DNA of 64,000 nucleotides, taken from positions 744,001 to 808,000 of the forward strand of contig JAZARR010000146.1 in the NCBI GenBank assembly GCA_037389465.1. Reading direction: 5' to 3'. The notes below the pieces were generated by a model, which had not been told where the DNA came from, did not search any database, and saw only the letters and a list, made by a program, of their open reading frames with translations. The stretch's first letter is position 1. Each line of letters begins with the position of its first letter. The DNA comes from Baylisascaris procyonis (Eukaryota; Nematoda; Chromadorea; Rhabditida; Ascarididae). Below, piece after piece: positions 46,322 through 58,403 of the stretch. Made by a program: the position numbers and the translations under genes.

Positions 46322-49300
46322 CTGCAACGGTCATTGTCTCGCGACTTCCCCTTTATTGAACAACATCACTAGTAAGTGGAAGTGAAGTGATCAACCCGTG
46401 TAGGTGCTGCATTTCAATCTAAGAAGAGAGCAAAGACAATTTCTCGAAAACCCGGTCATGTTTATTTTACATAATCTAATACGGATATTGCATTTCAATA
46501 GTTTTGGACTCAACCTTTATGTTTGTTGCTATACGAAACAAATAGCAACAACGACCGTATATAACCACAGCGATTTTCAAAATTTATTTCTTATTCACTC
46601 GTTTCGTTTTCTAATGAACAAATGCAGAGTTTTTAATATTCTTAGCCAAATTTTCATTATCGCAGATGTGGAAGTAACAAATCTACTACTCACTGTGGAG
46701 CATCTTTTTGCTCTCAATTCATGAGTCGATTGGGATCGTCGAACGATACATCACTGAGGTAGTGTTTCCTTTCCACACGATACAATGATTTTTTTTGAAA
46801 AATTTACTATCAAAATTAAGAGATCGCATAAAAAGCAGAGAATGCTTCATTTGAGTGATTCACTGCTAATGTGCAACGATTGAATTGAAACATTCTAAAA
46901 CCAATCAACGAGACGATTACATACATTTTGAGAGAATGAACGGTGCACAAAAGAGTAAGACAAGAACAATCCAATGCTTGGAAATATTCAACAAGATCTG
47001 GTCGTTCACTATCGATATTTAAGGTGACATTGCTCTTATTGATAGATGTCTGAATAGTTGCCAATGCGTTTCATTTGCATGAAATATTCACAACAGAAAT
47101 AAGCTATAAAATCTATACATCATCGTTAATAGCTGGTAGAAACGTCAACTGAGTTGTGCCAACGTCGTCTGTCATAGGCTGAAATATAAATTTTTATTTA
47201 ATGAATCAAATTCCTGCTCTTCACGGGAAAAATATCCCTCTTCTCCCTAACCCTCTTCCGGGGGGGGGGGCAAGTTTGAGACGATTCGATATGAGAATGA
47301 CTAACTTGCAAGCGAAGCGATTCATTGCACAGTCATCGACACTTAAAAATAAAATAAAAAAAATCAATTCACGTCTTGGAAGTCTTGCGATGGATAAAAA
47401 GCAGTGGAGGCCGAGCCTTATCCACTGAGCTGGGCGTCGGCATTCACATTTATGCAATGCGAGCTGAATTTGATGTAACTTTTTTTGCTCGGTAGAATTA
47501 TTGCAACTTCTTTCATGTTTGTTTTTTACAGACTTAAGATTTTCAAAAAAATTTTTAATGGTGCTATCGAGAATGTAAATCATAAATCATCTATATGTGT
47601 ATATCTTGAAGAATGTATGTTTACTGGAATTACGAGAAAAATTATAATCATTAACGCATTCTCCAATCGATTTTACATATATGTCGAACGAGAACATGAT
47701 AGACACAAACTTATTTTTGACAGCCACCCTATTGGGCTATTCTGCTTGAATATGTGGGCATTGACACTGAACGTCCACGAACGATTTCAACGTTTTAATG
47801 TTTGATTTGTGGGCTGTGTAACCTGCACACGCATCGGAGCTATAATATGCTTAATACGTATATATCATGCATTATTAATGCAAGACATATAGAAATTTTC
47901 ATGAAACCATTTTAACTGTTATTTTAGAAAAATACTACACATTGTTTGTGTTAAAAAATTTCGTGAGACTCAATGGATCTCTCAAAAAATGTTGGATTTG
48001 TACTTTATTACTGTCAATACTGATATCACTTTAATAATATTAACACTTTTACCTTTTGCAGCGAAGGAACTTGTTGAGCGAAGGGTGTCAGAAGGTGACG
48101 AAAGGGCACAAAGCTCGCAAATGTCCGACTTGGATTCCACGCTTAAAACGTAATATAAATGACTTCAATCGAAACATACACCTCCTATTAGAACGCCTAT
48201 CGGACGTTGTTCTAGCAATTACGGGTGCTTACTCTATGGCTATGTCCCGATAACTGCGAGTCATACAATCTAGGGCGGATGACAATTGCACGGATAAGCT
48301 TAAAAAAACGATAAACACCGAGAGATACAGCCTTCTACTACATATGCAAATTTTTTACTATATATGCAAAATTTGGTTGAGCTGGCAATAGAATGAACGA
48401 TCAGCCAAGTGACTATTAATTGAATGAAAATGGAGTCTATGGTTACGAAGAATTTAAGCGATAGAAATCGTAAACTTACTGATCACGGTGGTGGTCACCG
48501 GAGCCGTTGAAGCGAGAGGAAGAGGCTCTGAAGATGGCACATTGCGAAGTCTTTTGCGATGTTTCGCACGGCGATTTTTGAACCATACCTGCCAGAACGG
48601 AAACTCCATTAAATGGTGTAGGAATAGAGATTTATGAGTTGAGCTCGAAATGAACCCAAATGATCGACCGAATTCAACAAATTTATCGTGATGTCAACTA
48701 AGCTATAAGCAAAATAAGCGAGCTAGCGCAAACGCATATGAGTTTTGGACACATTATCATGCATGTACAGAAGAAGATGAGAGTGCAAAAAACGAGAGTG
48801 TGTTACCTGTAATATCGAGCTAACGGTCTAACAAGGTGTATAAAACTGAACTCAGCCTTTTCGAAATCCCTCTATGATGAAATCATAGAGGTAATATTTA
48901 TCATGGGAGATGCTACGATGGGACTTTTTGTTTTGCAGCGAATATTTTCCACATGATTTCCTGTAGTTTCCACAAAAGGGGCACTACATATTTTTTTGTC
49001 GATAGAAGCTAGCGAAAGTTGCGGGATTCCTGTCTCACTTAGTGAATAAGTGGCAATGAGAGCACTCCACTCCGAACGCTGGTGATGATGAAGGTGAGCG
49101 TTTCGTGATACGATACTTGCTTGCACATTAATGGGATATGAATTTAGACGATCAGAGCTAAACGAATATGCTAACAGAATCTAATATTCGTGCAAAGGTT
49201 ACATTTTCTTTAGGAGAACTTAAAGCTAGTCAAATATGACTCGGCACAATCCTATTCAACATTTCATTCTTATCGTAACGATATTTAGATGCGTTACGTG

Positions 49301-52300
49301 ATATATGCTTATGCTTCTAGCATCAATTTAAAACGACGAATATCAATTCTAGTCAATCGTTTAAAAAAACCGATATGCTATGCAAACTGACACTGAATAC
49401 ACAAGTGTTTGAAGCATCAACATAAATGATAATAAAATAAAAATTCACATCTCAAAACACTTTATAAGACATTGATAGTTCATTGCTTGGATAGTTCATC
49501 AATGCACAGTGAAATTTAGATGAACTTCAGATATCGCCACGAAATGTTCTTTGATTTTTGATCTATTTCGATACGACTAATTTTCCGACGAGTGCATAGT
49601 GATTTCTGAACAGAGTGCATATTTCATACAATGCAACGCTGAATGAGAGAAACTTTTTTAAAAAGAAGCAATATATATTCTATGATCTTCAAACCAGTGG
49701 TAGATTTAGCGCATTACTAATCGTGGATGTATCGGATATATAGCGACCTGTATTCAGGCAAAAAAACTTGACGACTTCTGAATATTGCTTGAATAAGAAG
49801 AGTATTTATGCCTTTGGCATTAATTACTTAGTTGACAATATGAAGTGATGCGATTGCGGATGATACCTAGACGATTTTCAGGATAGTACAACCTGAAGCC
49901 CTCAGAGTCCCAAAAGAAAATTAATATCCCCATTGTTAGAATTATTTGAGTGATTTCCTTCTTTAAACGTTGCTCAAAGAATATATAACAAATCGTTTCA
50001 AGGCACTACGAAGTTGTTCTCTTCTGTTGCTGTATGCTTGCCAGAGTTACGGTAGTTTTTTTTTTTGCGAGAAAAAATGAATAAGGATCGAATTAATAAC
50101 GGGTGATTAGGGTCAACGATAAGGTCTCAGGTGGAGATCCGAAAAATTCTTTGAAAATTTACACGTCTTTCACAGGAACCGAGAGTATAGGTTTTTTAGG
50201 AGCAAAGGAAAAAGGAAGCCTTTCTGATTAGCTTATAAGTTTGCTCAGAACTCTGGCAGTATGATGGGGACCTTCATTCTCTCCCTCTGAAATTGCTTCT
50301 CCCCTCGCATAAAACAGGAACACTCACGGTGCACTTTTCGGTAGAAGTCGAAAAGCGAAAATGGCATGATACTACCATTTTATGATAACCAGTAAAGCGC
50401 ATCCGGTCGATGGAAGCTGGATAAACTAGAAAGCGCATCAGAGTGTGGCATCAACAAAGCAGAACTTCAAAGCTGCACCTAATTCAGTCGCCTGCGTCCA
50501 GTTCCGTGTATATCAATACTTGTTATTCCGAATACGGCTTACATCATTTTGAAGCCTTTTTTTAAAAAACAGTTCATATGGGAGCAAGCAGGTGACCGTT
50601 TAGTCGATGGACAAGATGATGACGCGGGAGTGTTTGTTTGCATATCGGTTTACCGAATATCCGCTCATTTAGGATGCTCAGCGGTAGTGTTCAGCCAAAT
50701 CTGCGCGTCCACTATTGCTAGCTTTCTAACCGCCCTTGAACGCTCGCATCCAATCAGTAACTGTGACAACACGAAGCGCTTTCACGCTCTTACGCGTCTT
50801 TCTGTTAAGCAAGTCGTCACCCGATCCGATGCTCGTTGCTGCCAAAAAGGCAATAACCTTCCTTTCTCGAAGCAATTCGGGTCATGACCTCTAACTAGAG
50901 TACTTAACAAGTGCAAATCTAGCAACGAAATGCACTACTGTTAGATGTTTTTTGTTATCTAGCTCAAAGATAGTGACCAGTATGGCAAATCATGATCAAT
51001 AGCATATTTCCTTGCTAGAGCTAAGCTAGAGCTTAATTAGCGCCTGCGAGATCAAGGCGGACACTATTTGGGCAAAATTTCGAGTCATATCAAATTTGGG
51101 GATTTCTCTTTCAACGCAATTTTTAAAAACCACGAAGCAACACATGGTAAGGTTAAGTTCTTCGTGCGCTGATGAGACAAACAGATACAATGCAATAAGC
51201 AGTGGGCTGTTTCGTACGACTAGAAAGACATATTTCAACCGCAAAATGGAAGCATATATAAGCACTGTTATTGCTGATGAGTTCCTCTGCACTCGTTGAA
51301 TGGATCGACCGACTATCTATGTATAACCTTTTTGATCGCGCTTCAAGATCTCTACTTTCGAGGTTCACTTGCAGCATTAAATATTATGAGAGTCTAAGCG
51401 TTTCTTTATCAAAGAGTGATGTTTTCTGCATCCCCTATCGGGAGTGATGTTCAGTGATGAAGAAGCATGTTAATAGGTAGTATGCCCTTCGATGGACTGT
51501 GAACGAGCACGTTGTAGACACCTGTCGACGTTCAAACAGAGTGAAGAGCGGTCTTGTCGCAGCACTTGTGTAAATAGAATAAAGCGTTAAACGAGCCCTT
51601 CATTGCAGCAATAAGCCGCTTAGTGCAATTCCCGTTTGCAATTCTAAAGCATGACATGCCTAAGTGAGGCGATTCTCCCTTCTTTGCAACTAACTATGGG
51701 TTTCTATTCGCACATTCAAAAGAGTACTGCTGTACTGATTAGCAATAAATCTTTATAACTAGTAGTTTTCGGGCAAAAAAAAAACCTGGATTCGAGATTC
51801 GGGCAGCTGAGTCTCTTTGGCCAACTTTTCTCGAACATTCACGTCGGGATACTGACAATTCTGAAAGCATTTTTCAAGCTCTTCAAGCTGGTTTTCGGTG
51901 AACGCAGTCCGGTTTCGCCGAAGTTTCTTTTCTTCGTTGTCTGTAGATGGACCTGGAAACGCATTATGCAACAATGTATCGTCGAACTATAGTAATATTG
52001 TTCTTCCTCCCTCGCATAATCCAGACTGTATCTGGGACTTCTTTCTTAACCACTAGTTTGACACAAAAGGAACAGACGAAAACATAAAGAATGTGGCAGT
52101 TTTACCTTTTTCACAGGTTTTCTGGAGGAATCACTCTATTCAGGAAGATGTATCTTAGCTTGTCTACTCAGGATGTATCTTTTATTCGAGAGAAAAAGAA
52201 ACGCAGGTAACAAGAGAGATTCTTTTTACTCTTATAGCACCCTCAGTTACCTTTTATTTTCCCGATGGCTTTTTCAGAAGAAATGACTGTAAAAAGAGAA

Positions 52301-53911
52301 TATTCTTATGCCGTGATTGCTTACCAGCAATTGCATTTCTTGGATGATTGAAATGTGATAATGATATGGAAATATTACAAGTGTAACGGTCAGAAACTAG
52401 AATTATCATAGGAAACCAAAAAAGCATTCGCACCTTTTTTTCCCGAAAATTTTCACCTTCACGCTTTCTTACTAAAATTTTCACCTTCACACGTACTTTC
52501 TTCACATTTCTACTCATTTGAATTTACTTCTTAAAGGAATCCATAGATCCAATGAGTGTAGATTAACGATCTCTGGTTAAGTACAGATAATTTCACATTG
52601 TGCATAGACTAGTTTCACAATCATAGCGTAATAATCAACAAATTTTGTATAAAAATGAATGAGAATTTTCATCAAATTGTGTTCTATCCTCGAAAATAGA
52701 AAGCAATCAAAATTTCTCTCTTCGAGATATTTCAAGAGCCAAATAAAACTATTTTCAACAAAAAAAAAACTACATTAACGGAGATCAAACAAAACAGTTT
52801 TCTACGTATCACCAATGATCAAATTCTCCATAAATTCACTGTGCTAAAATTTGTTACATTCCTCTCATAATTAACGCTCTTCTGTATCGAAATCTTGATG
52901 AGTTGTGCATCTCACTAATGTATAACCGGCATAACGACATAAATACATCAACTATTTTCTTGCCATTTCTACCAGAGTTACTTGAAAAGTTTAGATAAAT
53001 GATGTTAGGCAAAATTTTCTTTCAGTAGGAGATTTCGGGAAGCACCAAATCTCACACATAACACATCATGGCTAATTACAATGGTATTAGACAGCAGCCT
53101 GCAGACGCTTAGTGATAGAATTCAATTTGCTATCAATATCAGAGATGAAAGTCCAGTCATTGATAATTCAAATATATCTAAAAGTCATTTAGCGGAAACT
53201 TCAACTGCATTATGCGGAAGTTTGTTTATTCAAAGATTTCTTGCTGCTGTAGAAGTAAAGATGTGAAAAAAATTTCATATAGAGTGCAAAAATTAAAAAT
53301 TCTAATAGTCACAGAGAGTTTATTGCATTGCATCTATGTTAACGATGCAACAATTCCAATATTCAAACGTCTTAAAGTGTTAATTTCATTTTCATCGACA
53401 CCTTTAATTGTATAATTGAGAAAAAAAAATTTTTTTTTGCGATTAGAAATAATTTTTGTACTATTTATTCAAGCTAGATCTTCATATTCACTCAAAAATT
53501 TTTTCTTTCAGTATTATTTTATTGAAAACTTTAGTTCATATTATCGTTTGCAGTATAGCAAATAAATCGATGGTAAGATGAGGAGATTGAAACTAAAATT
53601 TCCTCATTATTGCTTGATCTGAATTAGTGACGTCTGATCTGTAGCAGGTGATCACTAAAAAAACCATATTTAGTGAAAAATGTGGACACTGTAATGGTCA
53701 TATGCTCACTGAAACAGTTGAAAAATAATAAACGAATTCAAAGGTGTTCTCATCGATTAAATACGACTCAATAAAGATGCGATGACCTACCTTGATTGCT
53801 TCTCACCGAGCTTGGATAGCCTCTTAACGTGAAGAACATTTGTCGTTGTTGCTGGAAATGTAGGGCACACACCTCATGAGCCATAAAACGCGGGCAGCAC
53901 TCGACACTCAT
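46183..53911 (-). CDS. Paired-like K50 homeobox transcription factor, Dmbx-like
   Basis: Exons at 53791-53911, 51786-51952 and 48480-48588 join in phases 1, 0 and 1. A probable last exon is 46183-46321. Exon 1 starts [20 protein letters not shown]. The homeodomain starts [20 protein letters not shown], continues [18 protein letters not shown], and its recognition helix is [13 protein letters not shown]. Lys at position 50 predicts TAATCC-type binding sites. Among paired-like classes the TAFT..QLE.LEK.FQ...YPDV wording is nearest to Dmbx. Otx is the next best by eye. Nuclear transcription regulator, probably neuronal by family. The route from exon 3 to the stop is not certain. Confidence 0.82.
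47126..47178 (-). CDS. Alternative or decoy 3' exon of the homeobox gene
   Basis: A perfect tatatttcag acceptor opens a frame in the right phase after exon 3 ([16 protein letters not shown], then TAA). If used it would end the protein about 17 residues after exon 3. A second frame in the same stretch ([13 protein letters not shown]) is also open. Kept as a possible alternative end. Confidence 0.3.
48480..48588 (-). CDS. Homeobox gene exon 3: recognition helix
   Basis: Begins [17 protein letters not shown] immediately after an AG acceptor and continues with [19 protein letters not shown] to a strong gtaagt donor (phase 1). Trp48, Phe49, Lys50 and Asn51 of the homeodomain are visible. Confidence 0.92.
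48589..51785. other. Large intron inside the homeodomain-coding region
   Basis: About 3.2 kb with no supported exon. A GC-richer block at 50549-50887 carries a 112-codon plus-strand open frame and a CCAATCAG box near 50752. It may be a regulatory element rather than coding sequence. Poly-T and poly-A runs are common elsewhere. Confidence 0.3.
51786..51952 (-). CDS. Homeobox gene exon 2: homeodomain helices 1 and 2
   Basis: Starts after gtttccag, encodes [20 protein letters not shown] and on to LPESRIQ, and ends with CAG directly before a GT donor. The intron falls between homeodomain residues 46 and 47, a position shared by many paired-like homeobox genes. Confidence 0.92.
52446..52490. repeat. 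17-bp direct repeat, period 28
   Basis: AAAATTTTCACCTTCAC at 52446-52462 and 52474-52490, in the first intron of the homeobox gene. Confidence 0.85.
53791..53911 (-). CDS. Homeobox gene exon 1
   Basis: The ATG at 53911 opens 40 codons ending SSVRSNQ plus one base before a gtaggt donor. That base joins GT at the start of exon 2 to make Gly ([12 protein letters not shown]). The exact phase fit and the strong acceptor in exon 2 support this start. CCAAT and GC-rich sequence lie just upstream. Confidence 0.75.
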
Positions 53912-53928
53912 CTCCTACCATAGGATTC

Positions 53929-53946
53929 GCGCACCGCCCACTGCGC
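53929..53946. promoter_or_regulatory. GC-rich 18-bp element upstream of the homeobox start (copy 1)
   Basis: GCGCACCGCCCACTGCGC lies 18-35 bp upstream of the ATG on the minus strand. A near copy (16 of 18 identical) is at 56268-56285. A CCAAT box (ggaccaatcg on the minus strand) follows at about 53977-53986. Probably a promoter factor site. Confidence 0.4.
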
Positions 53947-55266
53947 TTCATTGGAACGAGCTTAACGGAACACCGTTTGCGATTGGTCCGCTTCTGGCAC
54001 TCCCATTTGCTTAAAAACTTCTCGACGAGCTATCCACTCATTTAAAAGCCTGAATTAGTACGATGTTGTTTTGATGATTGTGGTTTGCTTTCTTGACAAA
54101 CATTTTTTAAAGAAATATTTTGCCAGTAATAGCGACGAGATCTTTAAAAAAAATTCTTGTCGTCGTCTTTCGGTTCCATTGCAAACTGAACAATTAGCGT
54201 TTATGAGGTGAATTTTCCGAAGGGATCGCCTGCTAAGACCGAAAATAAGCCGTTGACATCAGCAAGATGCAAATGGCATCGTTTCCCAAAATCTCATTCA
54301 ATTGTACTAGACGAATTTGATTTTGTTCGCATAATCGACGGGGTGGTCTAAAAAAGATTCAAGAAGGGTGTCATTTGTTCGTGCTAGATATTTCGATCAT
54401 TAACCACATTCATTTAGCGTATCGTAAATCTATAAAAAACGTTGCAAACAAATTCTTTAGAAGACAAAGATGTAAATTTTCTTTCAAGGAAACTGCTCCA
54501 AGATTGAGATATTCGTTTGCAAAAGGCTTTGCAAATTGTCCATCCCGTCATAAACGTTTCGCTTATATTAATGCCATTATATTATAAAGATGCTTAAGAG
54601 TGGGATAATTTATTAGCAAAATCAGAGAGAAGAAGTGTACAAAAATTGAACCCTTTAAATGCGTTCTATCACTGATTGTAGCTATCGCCGTAGTCATAAA
54701 TCACCCAAAAAAGTTTTAATATTCTTCTAGTGTTTCTAATCGTTTGGAAAACAAGTTTTCTGCTAAAGTTATATCGACTAATTGTGAATTTAGTATTCTT
54801 CTTCATCTGGCAGATAATGGCTAGCTTGTTATCGAAAATTGCCTTTTTAACAGTGAAAAAAGTGAGACAAATATCATCAACGTTAATTGGATGCAATAGG
54901 AAGTTCAATCGAAAAATCATTTCAGTAACGGAAGTGAAAAATTTTCATCTAGAGAGTTACAGACGATACGATATGAAGTGCGACCCTCGTATGCGGTACG
55001 CATCACATATGGACGCTCTTGTTTCCTACGCTATACTAATAAGATCAACAAATGAGACTATTTCCTTCTGTCGGCAACTCAGGAAATTGAGAGCAATGCG
55101 AAACGGCTCGCTGAAGCATATCCAAAGAGGAGCTATCTCGTTTTTGTGAATTTGTCAACAATCTAATCGTACACAACTAATTTCCACTAAGGGAAATATT
55201 AAGTGGCAATCCTTAATCAATGAAAAATCAATTATGTTGTGATATTTCACTTCATTTAAGATCTCT
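53946..55266. other. Region upstream of the homeobox gene without a supported gene
   Basis: Holds the probable promoter of the homeobox gene at its left edge. A 139-codon plus-strand open frame at 54730-55149 and a competing minus-strand frame in the same stretch were seen, but neither has convincing splice context. Confidence 0.35.
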
Positions 55267-55448
55267 TCAATTTGCAAAAGATATAAGTTCACCGTTGATG
55301 GCATCGTATACTTGTTGATTGCAAAATCCATCCGCAAAGAAGTCGTTGTACGCATGAGAGCAAACGTACATTTTCTCGATCACTGCCACATGAAAGATTT
55401 CCACTTGAATTCCACGAAAGAATTCATATAATTTTCGAAGCCCTTCAT
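55267..55448 (-). CDS. Exon of an unrecognised gene (possible last exon)
   Basis: A tgttttcag acceptor opens DEGLRKLYEFFRGIQVEIFH, then VIEKMYVCSHAYNDFFADGF and CNQQVYDAINGEL, with a stop at 55267. Composition is coding-like with two Cys about 15 residues apart. Alternative donors (gtatac, gtgaac) could end it earlier. Upstream exons on the minus strand (55.5-55.8 kb) are suggested by an open frame but not resolved. Confidence 0.4.
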
Positions 55449-55862
55449 CTGAAAACATTTAAGAATTTTATAAAAAGTTTGTTTGCAAATTTGTTTTTTC
55501 CTCTACAAAACCACAAATTTTAATAAAGCCCTCATATGTATTTCTTTTCTCCTTTATAAAATCATAAAGAAATTCAATTGTGTGTCATATAAAGAAAGCA
55601 TAGGCCACTCTCATCACGAAGTGTTAGAAACATGGCCGAAACCTTCTTGAGGAAACTGAGAAAGGAAGTGGCAATACTGTTGTGAGCCCATTTTGTGATC
55701 GTCTGTGTACCGTAAGCGCATTTAATGATGCAACATTTATAAGCGCCACTAATAACTTCCCTCACATATGCAAATCGAATTAGCTCGGCTGCCGCATTTT
55801 TTGATCTACCGGGTACGTCAATCACTGGCTGGCTGATGGTGGACGGTAAAAAATTATACTAG

Positions 55863-55972
55863 TGAAATGGGCTAAAGATAAATCTAAGCAAAAGTTGACG
55901 ATGAAAGATGTAGCCGCCAAAGCCATCGAAATTGTCGAATCCTACCGTATGCATCTAAGCAAAGAACAGTAA
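55863..55972 (+). CDS. Terminal exon-like frame of an unrecognised plus-strand gene
   Basis: After ttatactag a frame reads KWAKDKSKQKLTMKDVAAKA then IEIVESYRMHLSKEQ and stops. It looks like a charged alpha-helical C-terminus. The frame immediately upstream (AAAFFDLPGTSITGWLMVD) would join in phase only across a 17-base gap that begins GT and ends AG. Function not recognised. Confidence 0.4.
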
Positions 55973-57466
55973 TGAAAAGTGCTATAAAATATCTTCGACC
56001 ATCTCGTTGTGTCTGATTCTAGAAGGATCTCATTAATGTGAAAGTTTCTGAGGATTAGCAAAGAAAGTTAATAAGTATTTTGATGTACTGGTTGGTAGTT
56101 AATCGGTTAAACGTTAATTATATGGTTGCTCATTGAAGGTTAATGTGTGTTGAAGGCGGCACCGGTACTCGTTGAAGCGATGAGTATAGCGATGTTTGCC
56201 GTGTGGATTACAGCCAATCGAAAGCTTGTCGAAATTATGCTAACGATCCACTAGAAAAAGTGTGCAAGCGCACCGCCCGATGCGCAAACAAAACCCATCA
56301 ACCGGTACTGACGTGCAACGCAAAAAAATTAGCACCCAATCGACAATCGTCTCACCGTCGAATCAATGATCTCCCGCAATTCGGTGTGCCTTCATTTAAT
56401 GTGTATATTATGCGGCTATATATGAGTTTCGAAGAATTCAAAATCCGATTATCGAAACAATTTGCGCATAAAAAATGATAATGCAAAAAAACAAAACAAA
56501 AATAAAAATCGGATGCAGTGTTATGTATTGGTATAGCAATCGTTAGTATTTATAGCTTATATCGGGGATGCTTTATTATGATTACCAAAAGAATCTGACT
56601 CCTCACTCAAGGTGACAGAATAACCTATCAATTCATGAAGACAATTTCCGCTATAGTGGAACGAATTTCCAGCAAAAAAAAAAAAAACTATTCACTTTGC
56701 AACAATAAAAGACGTCGTAATGAACGACTTTTGAGATAAGCTCTAAATGAAAGCAGAGGCAAATTAATCTCTTATTAAAATGCAGAGCAATATATGTATG
56801 AATGTACGGCTTCATAATGAAGTCGTTCTTCCTTAACACTTCAGTCGACGAGTATATACAACGTTGAATAGCCAGCCGTCTTTCCCTCCCCCACTCCCAT
56901 GAGGGTGTGACGCGCAGAATCCATCACCCACCCCAAACTCTTGGTCATATGAAGTTGCTTAAAAGCAACCGTTTGATATGTTGATAGGAGCGTGGTGCAC
57001 CAAATAAAAAATTGAATTGCTGTTATTGCACTATGAAAATTATTCTGCCGCAATTTTATTAGCAGCCGCTTCGCAAATAAGGCGAATAGAAGAGAACACT
57101 CATCTGCTAAAGTTGTTGCATAAATTTAAATTTTTTCCACTGTAATTTCGAAGCGCATAATCTTTCAGCGCAAAACTTTCAAATAGACATTCCACTGAAG
57201 CGTGTAAAATGCCGAAAGAGACTTTGCTAGCAAAACATTTTTTGGCGAATCTTCATTTGAAGGAGGGGTGGTCAAATTAGAAAGCGATCCGTTCGATGTT
57301 TCATGATAAATGTGGAGTTCCGGAGATGAGCAACTTAAGTGTTAGGATGAGACTTGACTGTTCGAGTGAGAAGCAAAGAAGGCTGTCATCGTAGTAAATA
57401 TCCGTAAACCGCAACAATTGTCACTGATAAGAAGAAAGTAAAAAATCGAAGTGGGAAAATTCTTAC
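55973..57466. other. Region without a supported gene
   Basis: Contains the second GC-rich 18-bp element, a 91-codon plus-strand frame at 56203-56478 rich in basic residues, and long A/T runs. I see no exon chain. Confidence 0.35.
56268..56285. promoter_or_regulatory. GC-rich 18-bp element (copy 2)
   Basis: GCGCACCGCCCGATGCGC, matching the element before the homeobox ATG except at two central bases. It lies in a relatively GC-rich patch (56205-56400) that also has a CCAAT-like box on the opposite strand (attggctgtaatcc). The gene it would serve is not identified. Confidence 0.35.
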
Positions 57467-57793
57467 TGGCGTAGCAGAAAACTGGTCAACGCTCTCAGAA
57501 TTGCTTCTGGATTGGTTCATCACCTTTTGTAGAACGACTTCGCACGGAAGCGTATAGGTTGTGATGCTCACCTCATGACTTACACTCTGAAACCACAGAA
57601 TACAAGTTGTTGGAGAAATGGGCACGAAAGAGTTTGCAACCGGCTTATCTCTTTTCAGGAGAACGTGTTGACGGTTGCGCCAGGTCAGAACCATCTGAAT
57701 GACATGTGTGTCCAGCAGAATCTCCTGACACCATTAACGTTAAATGTCAAGGTCAGTCACGATTTGGGCCGGAATGAGGGGCGAAAAGAAAAT
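57467..57793 (-). CDS. Three exons of an unrecognised minus-strand gene
   Basis: Exon 57584-57724 (acceptor ggtgtcag, donor gtaagt) encodes EILLDTHVIQMVLTWRNRQH, VLLKRDKPVANSFVPI and TTCILWFQS. Exon 57467-57523 encodes VMNQSRSNSESVDQFSATP before gtaaga. An upstream mini-exon 57761-57793 (FFSPLIPAQI) would precede them across a 36-base intron. All junctions are phase 0. No family recognised; a cytosolic or nuclear protein is possible. Confidence 0.45.
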
Positions 57794-58403
57794 CTAAATT
57801 GCGTATTTGGCAAACGCTTTCCTCGCAGCATTATGACCGGCGCAAAATCCACTACGCTGCAACATTTGAATCACGTGGAAATATTTGTTGAGCAGGCAAA
57901 AATTGATGTAATTTATTGAAATGCAAAAGAATATTGCATAGGGAAGATTCCGATAAGAGTGGGTGGGTGGTTAGGTAGAGGGGAATAATGGATGGGAAGT
58001 ATGCCTATAACATTTGCTTCCATATGTGATGACCACTTTCAAATTGTTTGCATCAAAAATTAATCATTGTACGCTTTTTTGACCGATTTCAGTATTTCGC
58101 TACTTTTTTCATACTGAAACAAGACCTTTCGCAACACAACAAGAAATATTCTTCACATTCCTTTTATTTATTTATTTCCCTCATTTCATTCCACACTGTT
58201 ATACTTGCAATGTTTTCATTATTATAAAATTGATCTTTTTTCGTATCACATACATCGTGAAATTTTGTGTTTTGCAGTTTTTCCACAGCTGGGCACACTA
58301 ACCTTTCAATTTGTTTCCTTTTGTTTGCATTACTGGTTCCGGCTAGAATGCTACATTTGCCGAGCGCCGTTCACACAACGGATTTGACAACTGCTTGTTT
58401 TAG

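Noticed and set aside
50549..50887. 112-codon plus-strand open frame as a gene
   Set aside because: No splice partners; composition and CCAAT box fit a regulatory block in the homeobox intron better.
54730..55149. 139-codon plus-strand open frame as a gene
   Set aside because: No splice context or recognisable domain, and the minus strand is equally open in part of it. AT-rich chance frame is the simpler reading.
57575..57919. 114-codon plus-strand open frame
   Set aside because: It is antisense to the minus-strand exon at 57584-57724, which has a gtcag acceptor, a gtaagt donor and a phase-compatible neighbour.
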